Shown: piece by piece, positions 1-6,901 of the stretch
Position numbering within the stretch: position 1 is the first letter of the stretch
Layout: every line of letters starts with the position of its first letter
Origin: DATCDR01 sp036510575
Lineage (GTDB): Bacteria; Actinomycetota; Acidimicrobiia; Acidimicrobiales; Bog-793
Assembly (NCBI GenBank): GCA_036510575.1
Contig: DATCDR010000229.1
Coordinates: forward strand, 1 to 10,933
DNA: 10,933 bases
Direction: 5' to 3'
Program-made: the position numbers and the translations under genes
The notes under the pieces: model-generated
The model's input: only the letters and a program-made list of their open reading frames with translations
Database searches by the model: none
What the model was told of the DNA's origin: nothing

Positions 1-254
1 GCTCGGTGTTGACGTCTCGTGACGTCGACGCCGGTGAAGGACCAGACGAGCGCGAGACCGAAGGCGACACCGTCGACCGCCGCGAGCCCGCCGGGCGTTT
101 TCACATCGAAGCCGAGAATGACGACAACTGCCGTTAGGACGAACAGCCCGACTGCGATCAGGGGCACCGCGCTTCGCACGTCGCTATAGGTCGCGCCCGC
201 GTCGACGCGCTCGGCGGACTGGTCGACGACGATGCTCACCGCCGACGGCTCCAT
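1..254 (-). CDS. Membrane protein, N-terminal part (runs off left edge)
   Basis: An open minus-strand frame leaves the window at base 1; about 84 residues are visible. A hydrophilic N-terminus of about 28 residues is followed by a clear membrane segment (core PLIAVGLFVLTAVVVILGF) and a second, weaker hydrophobic stretch (roughly GLAAVDGVAFGLALVW), then a basic run, TRRQH. The start is uncertain. ATG at 254 has no obvious ribosome-binding site. GTG at 239 lies 8 bases after a GGAG, and that start may be the true one. The gene follows the ABC ATPase on the same strand and probably belongs to its operon. A membrane protein here could be the transporter's permease, but the N-terminus does not look like a typical FtsX/MacB permease. 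It could also be the sensor partner of the upstream response regulator. The sequence is too short to decide, and I do not recognise the family. Confidence 0.5.
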   Translation of the reverse strand, partial: MEPSAVSIVVDQSAERVDAGATYSDVRSAVPLIAVGLFVLTAVVVILGFDVKTPGGLAAVDGVAFGLALVWSFTGVDVTRRQHR

Positions 255-294
255 CGAAGCCAGGTGCGGCCGAGTGGCCGCGGGACCGTCTCGT

Positions 295-1053
295 TCACGT
301 ACCGCTCGGCCCACTCGCGCTGCCGGCCGCTGTCGCGAGTGGCGTATCGCCCGCGGCCCCTACGATCCGCCCGTCGTGCATCTGTACGATCCGTTGCGCG
401 GAAGAGGCCACGCCTGCGTCGTGGGTTACCAACAAGATGGTCTGGCCGCCCTCGTGTAGGCGGCCGAGCAGCTCGGCGACCTCGAGACCTCCCTCTGAGT
501 CGAGTGCGCCCGTCGGCTCGTCAGCAAGCAGAAGCGTCGGCTCATTTGCAAGCGCTCGCGCGATCGCGAGGCGCTGACGTTGGCCTCCAGAGAGCACCCC
601 TGGGACCGACCCTGCCTTTTCGGCGATGCCGAGCAGGTCGAGTAGATCACGCGCCCTTGACTCAGCGTTTCGGCGCGAGCGACCCGCGATAACGGCCGGC
701 AGCGCGACGTTTTCGAGCACCGTCATGCCGTCGAGCAGATTGAAGAACTGGAAGACGATCCCGATATGACGTCGTCGCAGCCGCGCGAGGTCGTCCTCGC
801 TCCTCCCGGTCACCTCTTCGCCGGCGACGAAGATACTCCCCTCATCGGGGGTATCCAGGCCGGCGACAAGATTGAGTAGCGTCGACTTGCCGCAGCCCGA
901 CGGACCCATCAACGCGATGAACTCACCGTGGGGGACGACGAGGTCGACACCGCGAAGCGCCCGCACGGGCGCGTTCTCGGCCTCATAGGTCTTGCGGACG
1001 CCGCGAGCGGTGAGTACGTCGACTTGTGCATTTGGAGTGTCAGTCATGACCAT
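295..1053 (-). CDS. ABC transporter ATP-binding protein, MacB/LolD/FtsE type
   Basis: A 252-residue cytoplasmic ATPase that would power a membrane permease. All nucleotide-binding motifs are intact: Walker A GPSGCGKST (50-58), Q-loop Q102 in VFQFFNLL, signature LSGGQ (154-158), Walker B LLLADE (174-179), D-loop TGALD (181-185) and switch His211 in LLVTHD. The FQFFNLL Q-loop and compact length fit the MacB/LolD/FtsE group, which works with FtsX-like permeases in lipoprotein or peptide export or cell-division signalling. The substrate cannot be told. ATG 1053 is chosen because an AAGGAGGG sits just upstream, within the last codons of the cyclase gene; a second in-frame ATG lies two codons later. 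The upstream stop (1057-1055) and this ATG are separated by one base, so translation is very likely coupled to the cyclase. No recognisable FtsX permease follows in the visible sequence. Confidence 0.93.
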   Translation of the reverse strand: MVMTDTPNAQVDVLTARGVRKTYEAENAPVRALRGVDLVVPHGEFIALMGPSGCGKSTLLNLVAGLDTPDEGSIFVAGEEVTGRSEDDLARLRRRHIGIVFQFFNLLDGMTVLENVALPAVIAGRSRRNAESRARDLLDLLGIAEKAGSVPGVLSGGQRQRLAIARALANEPTLLLADEPTGALDSEGGLEVAELLGRLHEGGQTILLVTHDAGVASSAQRIVQMHDGRIVGAAGDTPLATAAGSASGPSGT

Positions 1054-1054
1054 T

Positions 1055-2437
1055 TCATAGCCCTCCTTGAGCGACGACGCGCTCGGTGTCGTCCACTGCG
1101 GCGATCTTGTATGCGACCACGGGGGTGTCGCGTCCCTTTACCAACTGTGATGGAAGCAGCTCGACCTCGATGTTCGATCGAAGTGCACGAAAGGTCGCCT
1201 CGGAAAGCACGGTCTCACCGGCGGAAGCTAGCTGCTGGAGGCGCTGTGAAAGATTGACCGTGTCTCCGACGAGCGTGTACTCGAGTCGCTCCTCGGAGCC
1301 GAGCAGCGCCGCTGCGGCCTCTCCGGTCGAGAGGCCAAGTCCGAGCCCGAACGCAGGGAGGCCGTCCTGCTCCCACGTGCGGTTGATCTCACGCTGCAGC
1401 GCATGCATTCGGGCCGCCGCGGCCACGGCACGATCGGGATGGTCGAGTTGGGCGACGGGTGCGCCAAAGACCGCCATCACCGCGTCGCCGACGAACTGCA
1501 TCACGGTGCCGTCCTCGGCGAGGATCGCCTTGTTCATCGCGGCTCGGTGGACATTCAGCTGTCCGGCCAGCTGGCTCGGATCAGCGTGCTCAGCGATCGT
1601 CGAGTACGCGCGGATGTCGCTCATCAACACGGTCACCTCGACCCGCTCGGTCTCACCGATACGACGACCCTCTCGTCGAACTTTCTCCGCCAGACCGCCG
1701 GGAAGCAGACGAGAGAGCGTCTCTCCTTGCTCCTCGCGATCGACTATCGCCCGGTGCAAGAGACGCAGGCGATCGATGGCACCCTCTGTTCCTGCGGAGA
1801 CTCCCGCCGCGAGCTTGACGAAGACCGCCTCGACCTCGGCGTCGATCGCCTCTGCAGGAAGCCTTCGCGCGACAGCGATGGCTTTGATCGGCTTCCCTTC
1901 CGCGATCATTCCGAGAAGCTCCTCCTCGGCAGGGGTGAGCCCACCGTGGGTGGTGACGGGCCGCAGCAGTGCGTCGATAATCGCCGGGTCGAGCGCAGTT
2001 CCGCCCGTGGCGACGGCCCGAATGGCATCGATGAGCTGGGTGCCCTCTGCGACGTGGTCCTTTAGAAGATAGCCGTAGCCAGCAGATCCTTCAGCTAGCA
2101 GCGCCACCGCGTACTCAGGGTCGTCATACTGCGACAGCACCACGATTCCGGTGCCGGGGAGTCGCTTTCGGACTTCCTTGGCGGCGTCGATCCCCTCTCG
2201 GGTGAACGTAGGTGGCATCCGGATGTCGGTGACGAGGACTTGGGGCTCGGTCTCAATCGCGCCGCCGACGACGCCGTCGTAGTCTGCTGCTACTCCCACC
2301 ACGTGGAGGTCGGCATTTCGGTCGATGAGCGCACGGACGCCCTCGCGGACAAAGAGGTTGTCGTCGGCGAGGAAGATCGTGATGACGCCCGGCGACGACG
2401 TCGCCTGCGTGCTTCCCTCTGGCTCTTGATCGTTCAT
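1055..2437 (-). CDS. Response regulator fused to class III nucleotide cyclase
   Basis: A 460-residue soluble signalling protein expected to make cAMP (or cGMP) under phosphorylation control. Residues 18-140 form a REC receiver with acidic pair D25/D26, phospho-acceptor D71 (VLVTDIRMPP), S102 and K126. Residues 166-210 resemble a LuxR-type helix-turn-helix but lack its usual recognition-helix residues. A helical linker leads to a class III cyclase domain (about 264-446) with metal-binding D274 (LMSDIRAYST) and D318 (FVGDAVMAVFG), and transition-state residues N395 and R399 (GDTVNLSQRL). T388 occupies the second purine-specifying position, as in class IIIb enzymes. The first, normally Lys (KFIGD), is Gln314 here, so substrate preference is uncertain. 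The ribosome-binding site is weak. It is first gene of the minus-strand operon and lies head to head with a cNMP-binding protein gene. No histidine kinase is visible in the window. Confidence 0.92.
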   Translation of the reverse strand: MNDQEPEGSTQATSSPGVITIFLADDNLFVREGVRALIDRNADLHVVGVAADYDGVVGGAIETEPQVLVTDIRMPPTFTREGIDAAKEVRKRLPGTGIVVLSQYDDPEYAVALLAEGSAGYGYLLKDHVAEGTQLIDAIRAVATGGTALDPAIIDALLRPVTTHGGLTPAEEELLGMIAEGKPIKAIAVARRLPAEAIDAEVEAVFVKLAAGVSAGTEGAIDRLRLLHRAIVDREEQGETLSRLLPGGLAEKVRREGRRIGETERVEVTVLMSDIRAYSTIAEHADPSQLAGQLNVHRAAMNKAILAEDGTVMQFVGDAVMAVFGAPVAQLDHPDRAVAAAARMHALQREINRTWEQDGLPAFGLGLGLSTGEAAAALLGSEERLEYTLVGDTVNLSQRLQQLASAGETVLSEATFRALRSNIEVELLPSQLVKGRDTPVVAYKIAAVDDTERVVAQGGL

Positions 2438-2570
2438 CGACTCAAGTATCCGCGTCCGCGCGCCTCGCCGGGAAGCCAGCAGGTATCCCTCTCGGGGTTG
2501 GTGGTAGGCACACCGCTAAAGGCCGGTCACCACCCTGTTCGCAACGGCGAAGCTAGCGGAAAATTGCCGC
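2438..2570. promoter_or_regulatory. Divergent intergenic region with both signalling promoters
   Basis: This 133-bp gap separates the cyclase gene (minus) from the cNMP-binding gene (plus), so it must carry the 5' signals of both operons unless transcription comes from further away. I see no convincing -35/-10 pair and no strong ribosome-binding site for either gene. A weak inverted repeat, GGTGGT at 2500-2505 and ACCACC at 2529-2534 with 23 bases between, is the only candidate operator. It is short enough to be chance. Confidence 0.4.
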
Positions 2571-3593
2571 ATGACCGTCGACACCACCAAGAGACTCGAA
2601 CACTCCGTGACGTCCCTCTCCTGGATTCCATCGGAGGCAGTCGTTGGCAGCACACGCCTCGCCTTCGACGCCGGCTTCACGCACTACGACCCACCGCCTC
2701 CTGACCGAATCGAGGATCTGGATGCTTTACGCGTCGATGATCGCTTTCGGTTCGCGAACTCGCTGCGCGCCTGGATCGACGTGGACAGCGACGGCCACGC
2801 GATCAACGCCGGGTATGCCGGGGGCGGGATGATGGGATCGACCATGGTGCGGCTCGGAGCGCTCAGCTATCGCTTCCAGGCAGTCGCGCTCCACGACATC
2901 CAGCACGATCCGGAGTACGGGGATGGTTGGGTGCGGTTCGTCCAGACGACTGGCGGTAGGACTGGTATCCCCGCTCCGCGGCCGGTCCGTCGCAAGCCGT
3001 TCGTCCAATGGCAAGCTCCGCTCGTGTGGACGACGCTCGCCCTTACGCTGCACACAGACGGGAGGGCTGAGTTCGCAATGACCGGCGCGAGTCGCTTTCC
3101 GAGGCACTGGGTCTACGACCACGACGGCGCGCTGCAATTGAAGTCCGGGCTCGCAGACTTTCGCGACTGGTACGGCAAGTCCTTCGGTCGCCACACCCCG
3201 TGGGGCGACGAGGACTCCGAGGCACTCGTCACCGAGGTCGAGTCCGCGCTCGAGCGTTCGCTTGGCGCGCAGCTCATGCACGGAACGGCCAAGCCGAGGA
3301 TCGAGCGCTACCCCGCCAAGGTAACGATCATGCTGCAGGGCGCGGTCGACACCGACGTCGCGTTGATTCTCGACGGCGTCGTTCGAGTGGAACACGACGG
3401 CGAACGGCTGGCCGAGTACGGGCCCGGGGCGATGCTCGGCGAACGTGCCGCGGTCGAGAGCGGTGCTCGAACCTCGTCGGTGGTTGCGGTGACGCCATGT
3501 CGAGTTGCGCTCGTTGACGCGCAAGCGCTCGATCACGCGGCACTCGTCGAGCTGGCGAAGGGCCATCGACGAGAAGAAGGTCGCCAGGTCTAA
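2571..3593 (+). CDS. Cyclic-nucleotide-binding protein with unassigned N-terminal domain
   Basis: A 340-residue protein. Residues about 245-335 are a cyclic-nucleotide-binding domain: a beta-roll (IMLQGAVDTDVALILDGVV) and a phosphate-binding cassette with G290-E291 and R300-T301 in GERAAVESGARTSSV. Glu and Arg are the canonical contacts to ribose and cyclic phosphate, so binding looks retained. Residues 1-240 match no domain I can name. They contain SWIPSEAV, HYDPPPPDR, GWVRFVQT and HTPWGDED motifs, several aromatic and His residues, and no membrane segment or DNA-binding motif, so this is not a CRP-type regulator. The rest resembles a conserved actinobacterial family of unknown function, judged from memory only. 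The gene opens the plus-strand operon opposite the cyclase, and the MBL gene starts 4 bases after its stop. Inference: cAMP or cGMP controls the N-terminal domain. Start ATG 2571 has only a weak ribosome-binding site. Confidence 0.87.
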   Translation: MTVDTTKRLEHSVTSLSWIPSEAVVGSTRLAFDAGFTHYDPPPPDRIEDLDALRVDDRFRFANSLRAWIDVDSDGHAINAGYAGGGMMGSTMVRLGALSYRFQAVALHDIQHDPEYGDGWVRFVQTTGGRTGIPAPRPVRRKPFVQWQAPLVWTTLALTLHTDGRAEFAMTGASRFPRHWVYDHDGALQLKSGLADFRDWYGKSFGRHTPWGDEDSEALVTEVESALERSLGAQLMHGTAKPRIERYPAKVTIMLQGAVDTDVALILDGVVRVEHDGERLAEYGPGAMLGERAAVESGARTSSVVAVTPCRVALVDAQALDHAALVELAKGHRREEGRQV

Positions 3594-3597
3594 GTGG

Positions 3598-4464
3598 ATG
3601 CGACTGTACTTCTCCGGAGTGCGCGGTTCTACGCCAGCAGCAGGCTTTGAGTTCGTCCGATATGGCGGCAACACGTCGTGTGTCGCTATCGCCCTCGACA
3701 GCGGCGGCATCGCTCCGGCTTCGCCGACACTGATTCTCGATGCCGGCACAGGGCTGCGCAGCGTCTCTCGCCTACTAGGGGGCGATCCCTTCGCCGGCAC
3801 GATTTTGATGACCCATCTGCACTGGGACCACGTGCAGGGCCTTCCGTTCTTTCGCGCAGGAGACCGACTCGACTCCCGGGTGCACGTGCGCATCCCCGAC
3901 CAGGCCGACGGTCGCGACGCCGAGGCGATACTTGCCGGGATGATGTCGCCTCCCCACTTCCCAATCCGCCCTCGCCAGCTCCGAGGTGAATGGACGTTTC
4001 AGACCACCACGCCAGGCGTGGTGGAGCTGGGGCCCGGGCTCGAGAGCCTCAAGGTCGCCGCGTTGGAGGTCCCCCACAAAGGCGGTCCGACGTTCGGCTT
4101 CCGCGTGAGCGACGGACACTCGACTATCGCCTACATCCCCGACCACTGCCCGACTAGTTACGGCCCGGGCCCTGACGGCTTTGGCGAGTATCACGAGGCC
4201 GTTCGTGCGCTGGCAGACTCCGTCGACGTCCTCATCCACGACGCTCACCTCGTCGCAGAGGAACTTGCCGCCGAGGCGAGCTTCGGGCATGCCGCAGCCG
4301 AGTATGCAGTTGAACTCGGGATCCACGCCAGAGTCGGGCGGGTCGTGCTGTTCCATCACTCTCCGGAACGGACCGACGACGAGCTGGACTCGATCGCGAA
4401 AAGATTCGCTGCGTCGGAGGTTCCAGTCACGGTGGCGGACGAGCGGCTCGTGATCGATCTGTGA
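3598..4464 (+). CDS. MBL-fold metallo-hydrolase, candidate cyclic phosphodiesterase
   Basis: A 288-residue metallo-beta-lactamase-fold hydrolase, predicted soluble with a dinuclear metal site. It begins MRLYFSGVRGSTP, then RYGGNTSCV and LILDAGTGLR, typical of the PhnP/RNase Z-like branch rather than true lactamases. The metal motif is HLHWDH (H73, H75, D77, H78); likely further ligands are H160, D182, the HDAH at 214-217, H231 and H253/H254. Relatives with this N-terminus act on cyclic or RNA phosphodiesters. Placement beside a cyclase and a cNMP-binding protein suggests cyclic nucleotide breakdown, but that is inference. The frame is open further upstream, but ATG 3598 starts exactly at the conserved fold and lies 4 bases after the previous stop with AGG at about 3586, so I prefer it. 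The stop overlaps the GTG start of the next gene. Confidence 0.88.
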   Translation: MRLYFSGVRGSTPAAGFEFVRYGGNTSCVAIALDSGGIAPASPTLILDAGTGLRSVSRLLGGDPFAGTILMTHLHWDHVQGLPFFRAGDRLDSRVHVRIPDQADGRDAEAILAGMMSPPHFPIRPRQLRGEWTFQTTTPGVVELGPGLESLKVAALEVPHKGGPTFGFRVSDGHSTIAYIPDHCPTSYGPGPDGFGEYHEAVRALADSVDVLIHDAHLVAEELAAEASFGHAAAEYAVELGIHARVGRVVLFHHSPERTDDELDSIAKRFAASEVPVTVADERLVIDL

Positions 4465-5882
4465 GCGGACCCGATGCTGTGGTCGTCGGTTCGGGCCCGA
4501 ACGGGCTCGCGGCCGCGCTGACGCTCGCTCGAGCCGGATTGGTCGTCGAGGTCTACGAGGCCAGCGACACACCGGGGGGTGGCTGTCGCACCGAAGAGCT
4601 GACGCTGCCGGGGTTTCTCCACGACGTCTGCTCTACGGTGCACCCGCTGCTAGCTGTGTCGCCTTTCTTTCGGCAGTTCGACCTCGAAGCGCTCGGCGTG
4701 ACACTTTGCACGCCACGCGTCGCATTCGCGCACCCGCTCGACGGCGGACGCGTGGCGTCGGTGGTCGCGTCCGTCGACGAAACCGCCGGACTACTCGGTC
4801 CCGACGCGAAGCCCTATCGTCTCTTGGTCGCGCCGATCGCCCGCCACGCGACAAGCGTCATCGACACCACCCTCGCGCCACTCCGGTCGCTGCCGTCTGA
4901 TCCGCTCGTGATGGGCCGTTTCGGCGCGCGCGGCATACAGTCAGCCGCTCGCCTGTCGAGACGCTTCGAGTCCGAAGAGGCGAAAGCACTGATCGCCGGC
5001 GTCGCCGCCCACGCGATGATGCCACTCGACGCCCCACTTACCGGAGCGTTCGGCCTGGTGATGTTGCTCACGGCGCACGCTGTGGGATGGCCGGTCGTTG
5101 CAGGTGGAAGTGCGTCGATCGTCGATGGTCTCATCAGCGAGCTCAAGTCGCTCGGTGGCCAGCTCATCACAGGACACCGGGTGACCTCACTAGAAGCGCT
5201 CCCAGCGAATCGAAGCGTGCTCCTCGATGTCGATACCCGTCAGCTAGCAGCACTCGGCGGAGCACGCCTCAGCGCCAGGCGTCGCGCCGCGCTAGCGCGC
5301 TTTCGGCTGGGCCCCGGCGTCTTCAAAGTCGACTGGGCGCTCGACGGCCCGGTGCCCTGGACTGCGGGAGCCTGCGCAGAAACCGCCACCGTCCACGTTG
5401 GCGGCACGTTCGACGAGGTCGCCCAAAGCGAGGCTGAAGTCGCCGCGGGGCGTCACTCGGAGCGTCCGTTCTGCCTCGTTGTCCAGCCAGGCGTCGTTGA
5501 CCAGACCCGAGCCCCTGCCGGGTCTCAGACGCTTTGGGCGTACTGCCATGTACCAGCCGGGTCGGAGTTCGACATGACCGATCGGATCGAGGCCCAGATC
5601 GAACGTTTCGCGCCGGGCTTTCGCGATCGGATCCTCGCACGGCACACCATGACCACCTCGCAGATGGAGGCCCACAACCCGAACTACGTCGGCGGCGACA
5701 TCGACGGTGGCGCAGGCACACTTCGCCAGATCCTCTTCCGACCGTTCGTCGAGTGGGATCCGTACCGCACGGGAATTCCAAACCTCTACTTGTGCTCGGC
5801 CTCGACACCGCCGGGCGGCGGCGTGCACGGGATGTGCGGCATGGGGGCGGCCAAAAGTGCCCTCGCACACCTTGGACACTGA
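4461..5882 (+). CDS. FAD-dependent oxidoreductase, phytoene desaturase/PYROXD2-like
   Basis: A 473-residue flavoprotein of the CrtI/amine-oxidase-like superfamily (COG1233 type). The N-terminal dinucleotide-binding fold is clear: VVVGSGPNGLAAA (8-19) and a ribose-binding acidic residue in VEVYEAS (29-35), followed by the flavin-contacting PGGGCRTEEL. WPVVAGGSASIVDGL near 210-224 and the C-terminal FAD motif NLYLCSAST then PPGGGVHGMCGMGA (about 441-463) match full-length family members. It probably oxidises or isomerises a hydrophobic substrate; there is no carotenoid gene nearby, so a true phytoene desaturase role is not supported. The GTG start at 4461 overlaps the upstream TGA in a GTGA arrangement, so translation is coupled to the MBL gene. 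It is the last gene of this operon; the next starts about 200 bases on. Its link to cyclic nucleotide signalling rests only on this coupling. Confidence 0.9.
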   Translation: MSGPDAVVVGSGPNGLAAALTLARAGLVVEVYEASDTPGGGCRTEELTLPGFLHDVCSTVHPLLAVSPFFRQFDLEALGVTLCTPRVAFAHPLDGGRVASVVASVDETAGLLGPDAKPYRLLVAPIARHATSVIDTTLAPLRSLPSDPLVMGRFGARGIQSAARLSRRFESEEAKALIAGVAAHAMMPLDAPLTGAFGLVMLLTAHAVGWPVVAGGSASIVDGLISELKSLGGQLITGHRVTSLEALPANRSVLLDVDTRQLAALGGARLSARRRAALARFRLGPGVFKVDWALDGPVPWTAGACAETATVHVGGTFDEVAQSEAEVAAGRHSERPFCLVVQPGVVDQTRAPAGSQTLWAYCHVPAGSEFDMTDRIEAQIERFAPGFRDRILARHTMTTSQMEAHNPNYVGGDIDGGAGTLRQILFRPFVEWDPYRTGIPNLYLCSASTPPGGGVHGMCGMGAAKSALAHLGH

Positions 5883-6087
5883 GCCGCGCTAGGTAGAGGG
5901 CGCCATGTCGTCCAGTGCCAGCGGACCGATTATCGAATCGCCGATGCGTGACGGTGGTCTACTCCAACCGTCCTCGTCCGCGCGCCGAGCGAGACAGGGC
6001 GAATCGCTGAGTGATAACTGCTGACCAACGGGGGCTGCGAAGGAAGCTACAGTTCGGAAAAATCGTCGGTGAGCAAGGGGGCGAGTC
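5883..6087. other. Intergenic gap upstream of HD-domain gene
   Basis: 205 bases without a credible gene; the open frame on the minus strand here overlaps the start of the HD gene and has no homologous-looking content. A small A+T-rich inverted repeat (CGATT, 4-base loop, AATCG) lies at 5927-5940. A good ribosome-binding site, AAGGGGG, sits just before the GTG at 6088. I see no clear promoter hexamers and no strong terminator after 5882. Confidence 0.4.
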
Positions 6088-6891
6088 GTGCAGATAGACA
6101 GAGAAACCTTCTTTTCGGTTCTCGGTGGAGAACAAGCGGCTGAAAGACTCACAGATGAGGAGCGCGCCGACGCCCTCGACCACTACCTGATCGAGCAGTT
6201 GAACGCACCCGACTACGCCGAAGCCCTTGCTCGCGCTCGCCAGACAAACGGGGCGACGCCGACGATTCGCCGTGGCACCGGCAACATCTTTGGCGACGGC
6301 CGCCAGGCCCTAATCGAGCTCGCCCCGATGCCGAAACGACCCTCGCTGCTCGACTTCTTGCGGCTTCGCACGATCTTCCCGAGCGTTCGCCACGTGTTGC
6401 AAAGCGCCGAGGAGGCGCGCAAATCAGGAGCGACCGAGGAGCAGATCCTGGCGTGCCTCCTACACGATCTCGGCCAATCGCTCACCAAGGTCGACCATGG
6501 CTGGTGGTGCGCACAGATGATCGAGCCCTACGTCTCGGAGAAGGTCACCTTCGCAGTCCGCTACCACCAGGCCCTCCGATTTTTCCCAGACGAGTCAGTC
6601 GGATACGAGTACCCGGATCTCTATGTGCAGATCTTCGGCAAGGACTACGTTCCCGAGCCCTACATCAGCGCCGCCTACGAGTATGCGAGAAAGCACTCCT
6701 GGTACATGGAGGCCCGCCTCGTAACAGTCCACGACCTGTACGCGTTCGATCCCGACGCGAAGGTCTCCCTCGACCCCTTCGTCGACATCATCGGTAGGAA
6801 CTTCCGTCAGCCGGCAGAGGGTCTCGGCTTCGACAACAGCCCGGTAGCGCACATGTGGCGCTCGCTCATCTTTCCCAACCACCCGCTCTAG
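6088..6891 (+). CDS. HD-domain protein, possible PhnZ/MIOX-like oxygenase
   Basis: A 267-residue soluble protein with an HD-superfamily metal site. Candidate ligands in order are H102 (RHVLQSAEEA), H126-D127 (CLLHDLGQ), H137 (DHGWW), H160 (RYHQALRFFPD) and D216 (VTVHDLYAFDP). The H-HD-H-H-D pattern, with LLHDLG and the YHQALRFFPD block, is more like the mixed-valent diiron oxygenases (PhnZ, myo-inositol oxygenase) than phosphohydrolases. The 24-residue H-to-HD spacing also fits PhnZ as I remember it, while the HD-to-H137 gap is shorter. The N-terminal about 95 residues contain an unassigned segment rich in acidic residues. No phosphonate genes are nearby, so the substrate is unknown and a phosphohydrolase remains possible. 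GTG 6088 is chosen because AAGGGGG lies 6-7 bases upstream. The gene stands alone between gaps of 205 and 173 bases. Confidence 0.82.
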   Translation: MQIDRETFFSVLGGEQAAERLTDEERADALDHYLIEQLNAPDYAEALARARQTNGATPTIRRGTGNIFGDGRQALIELAPMPKRPSLLDFLRLRTIFPSVRHVLQSAEEARKSGATEEQILACLLHDLGQSLTKVDHGWWCAQMIEPYVSEKVTFAVRYHQALRFFPDESVGYEYPDLYVQIFGKDYVPEPYISAAYEYARKHSWYMEARLVTVHDLYAFDPDAKVSLDPFVDIIGRNFRQPAEGLGFDNSPVAHMWRSLIFPNHPL

Positions 6892-6901
6892 AAGTTCGCC
6901 A

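Noticed and set aside
1086..2072. 328-codon plus-strand frame opposite the REC-cyclase gene
   Set aside because: The translation is Ser/Arg/Ala-rich low-complexity and mirrors the cyclase codons; the minus-strand gene has all family motifs.
2500..2534. GGTGGT/ACCACC inverted repeat as an operator of the signalling genes
   Set aside because: Six-base arms separated by 23 bases are too weak to call on their own; mentioned only within the intergenic entry.
3505..3597. Upstream start of the MBL protein inside the cNMP-binding gene
   Set aside because: The extra 31 residues are basic out-of-frame sequence of the upstream gene; ATG 3598 begins precisely at the conserved fold.
2727..3893. 388-codon open frame on the minus strand across the cNMP-binding and MBL genes
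   Set aside because: It lies opposite two well-supported genes with recognisable domains; its translation is Arg/Val/His-rich with no motif. Long antisense frames are expected in high-G+C coding DNA.
3775..4572. 265-codon minus-strand frame opposite the MBL gene
   Set aside because: No domain, no ribosome-binding site, and it overlaps the conserved metal motifs of the real gene.
5889..6152. 87-codon minus-strand frame in the gap before the HD gene
   Set aside because: It overlaps the HD gene start, shows no recognisable motif and has no supporting start signal.
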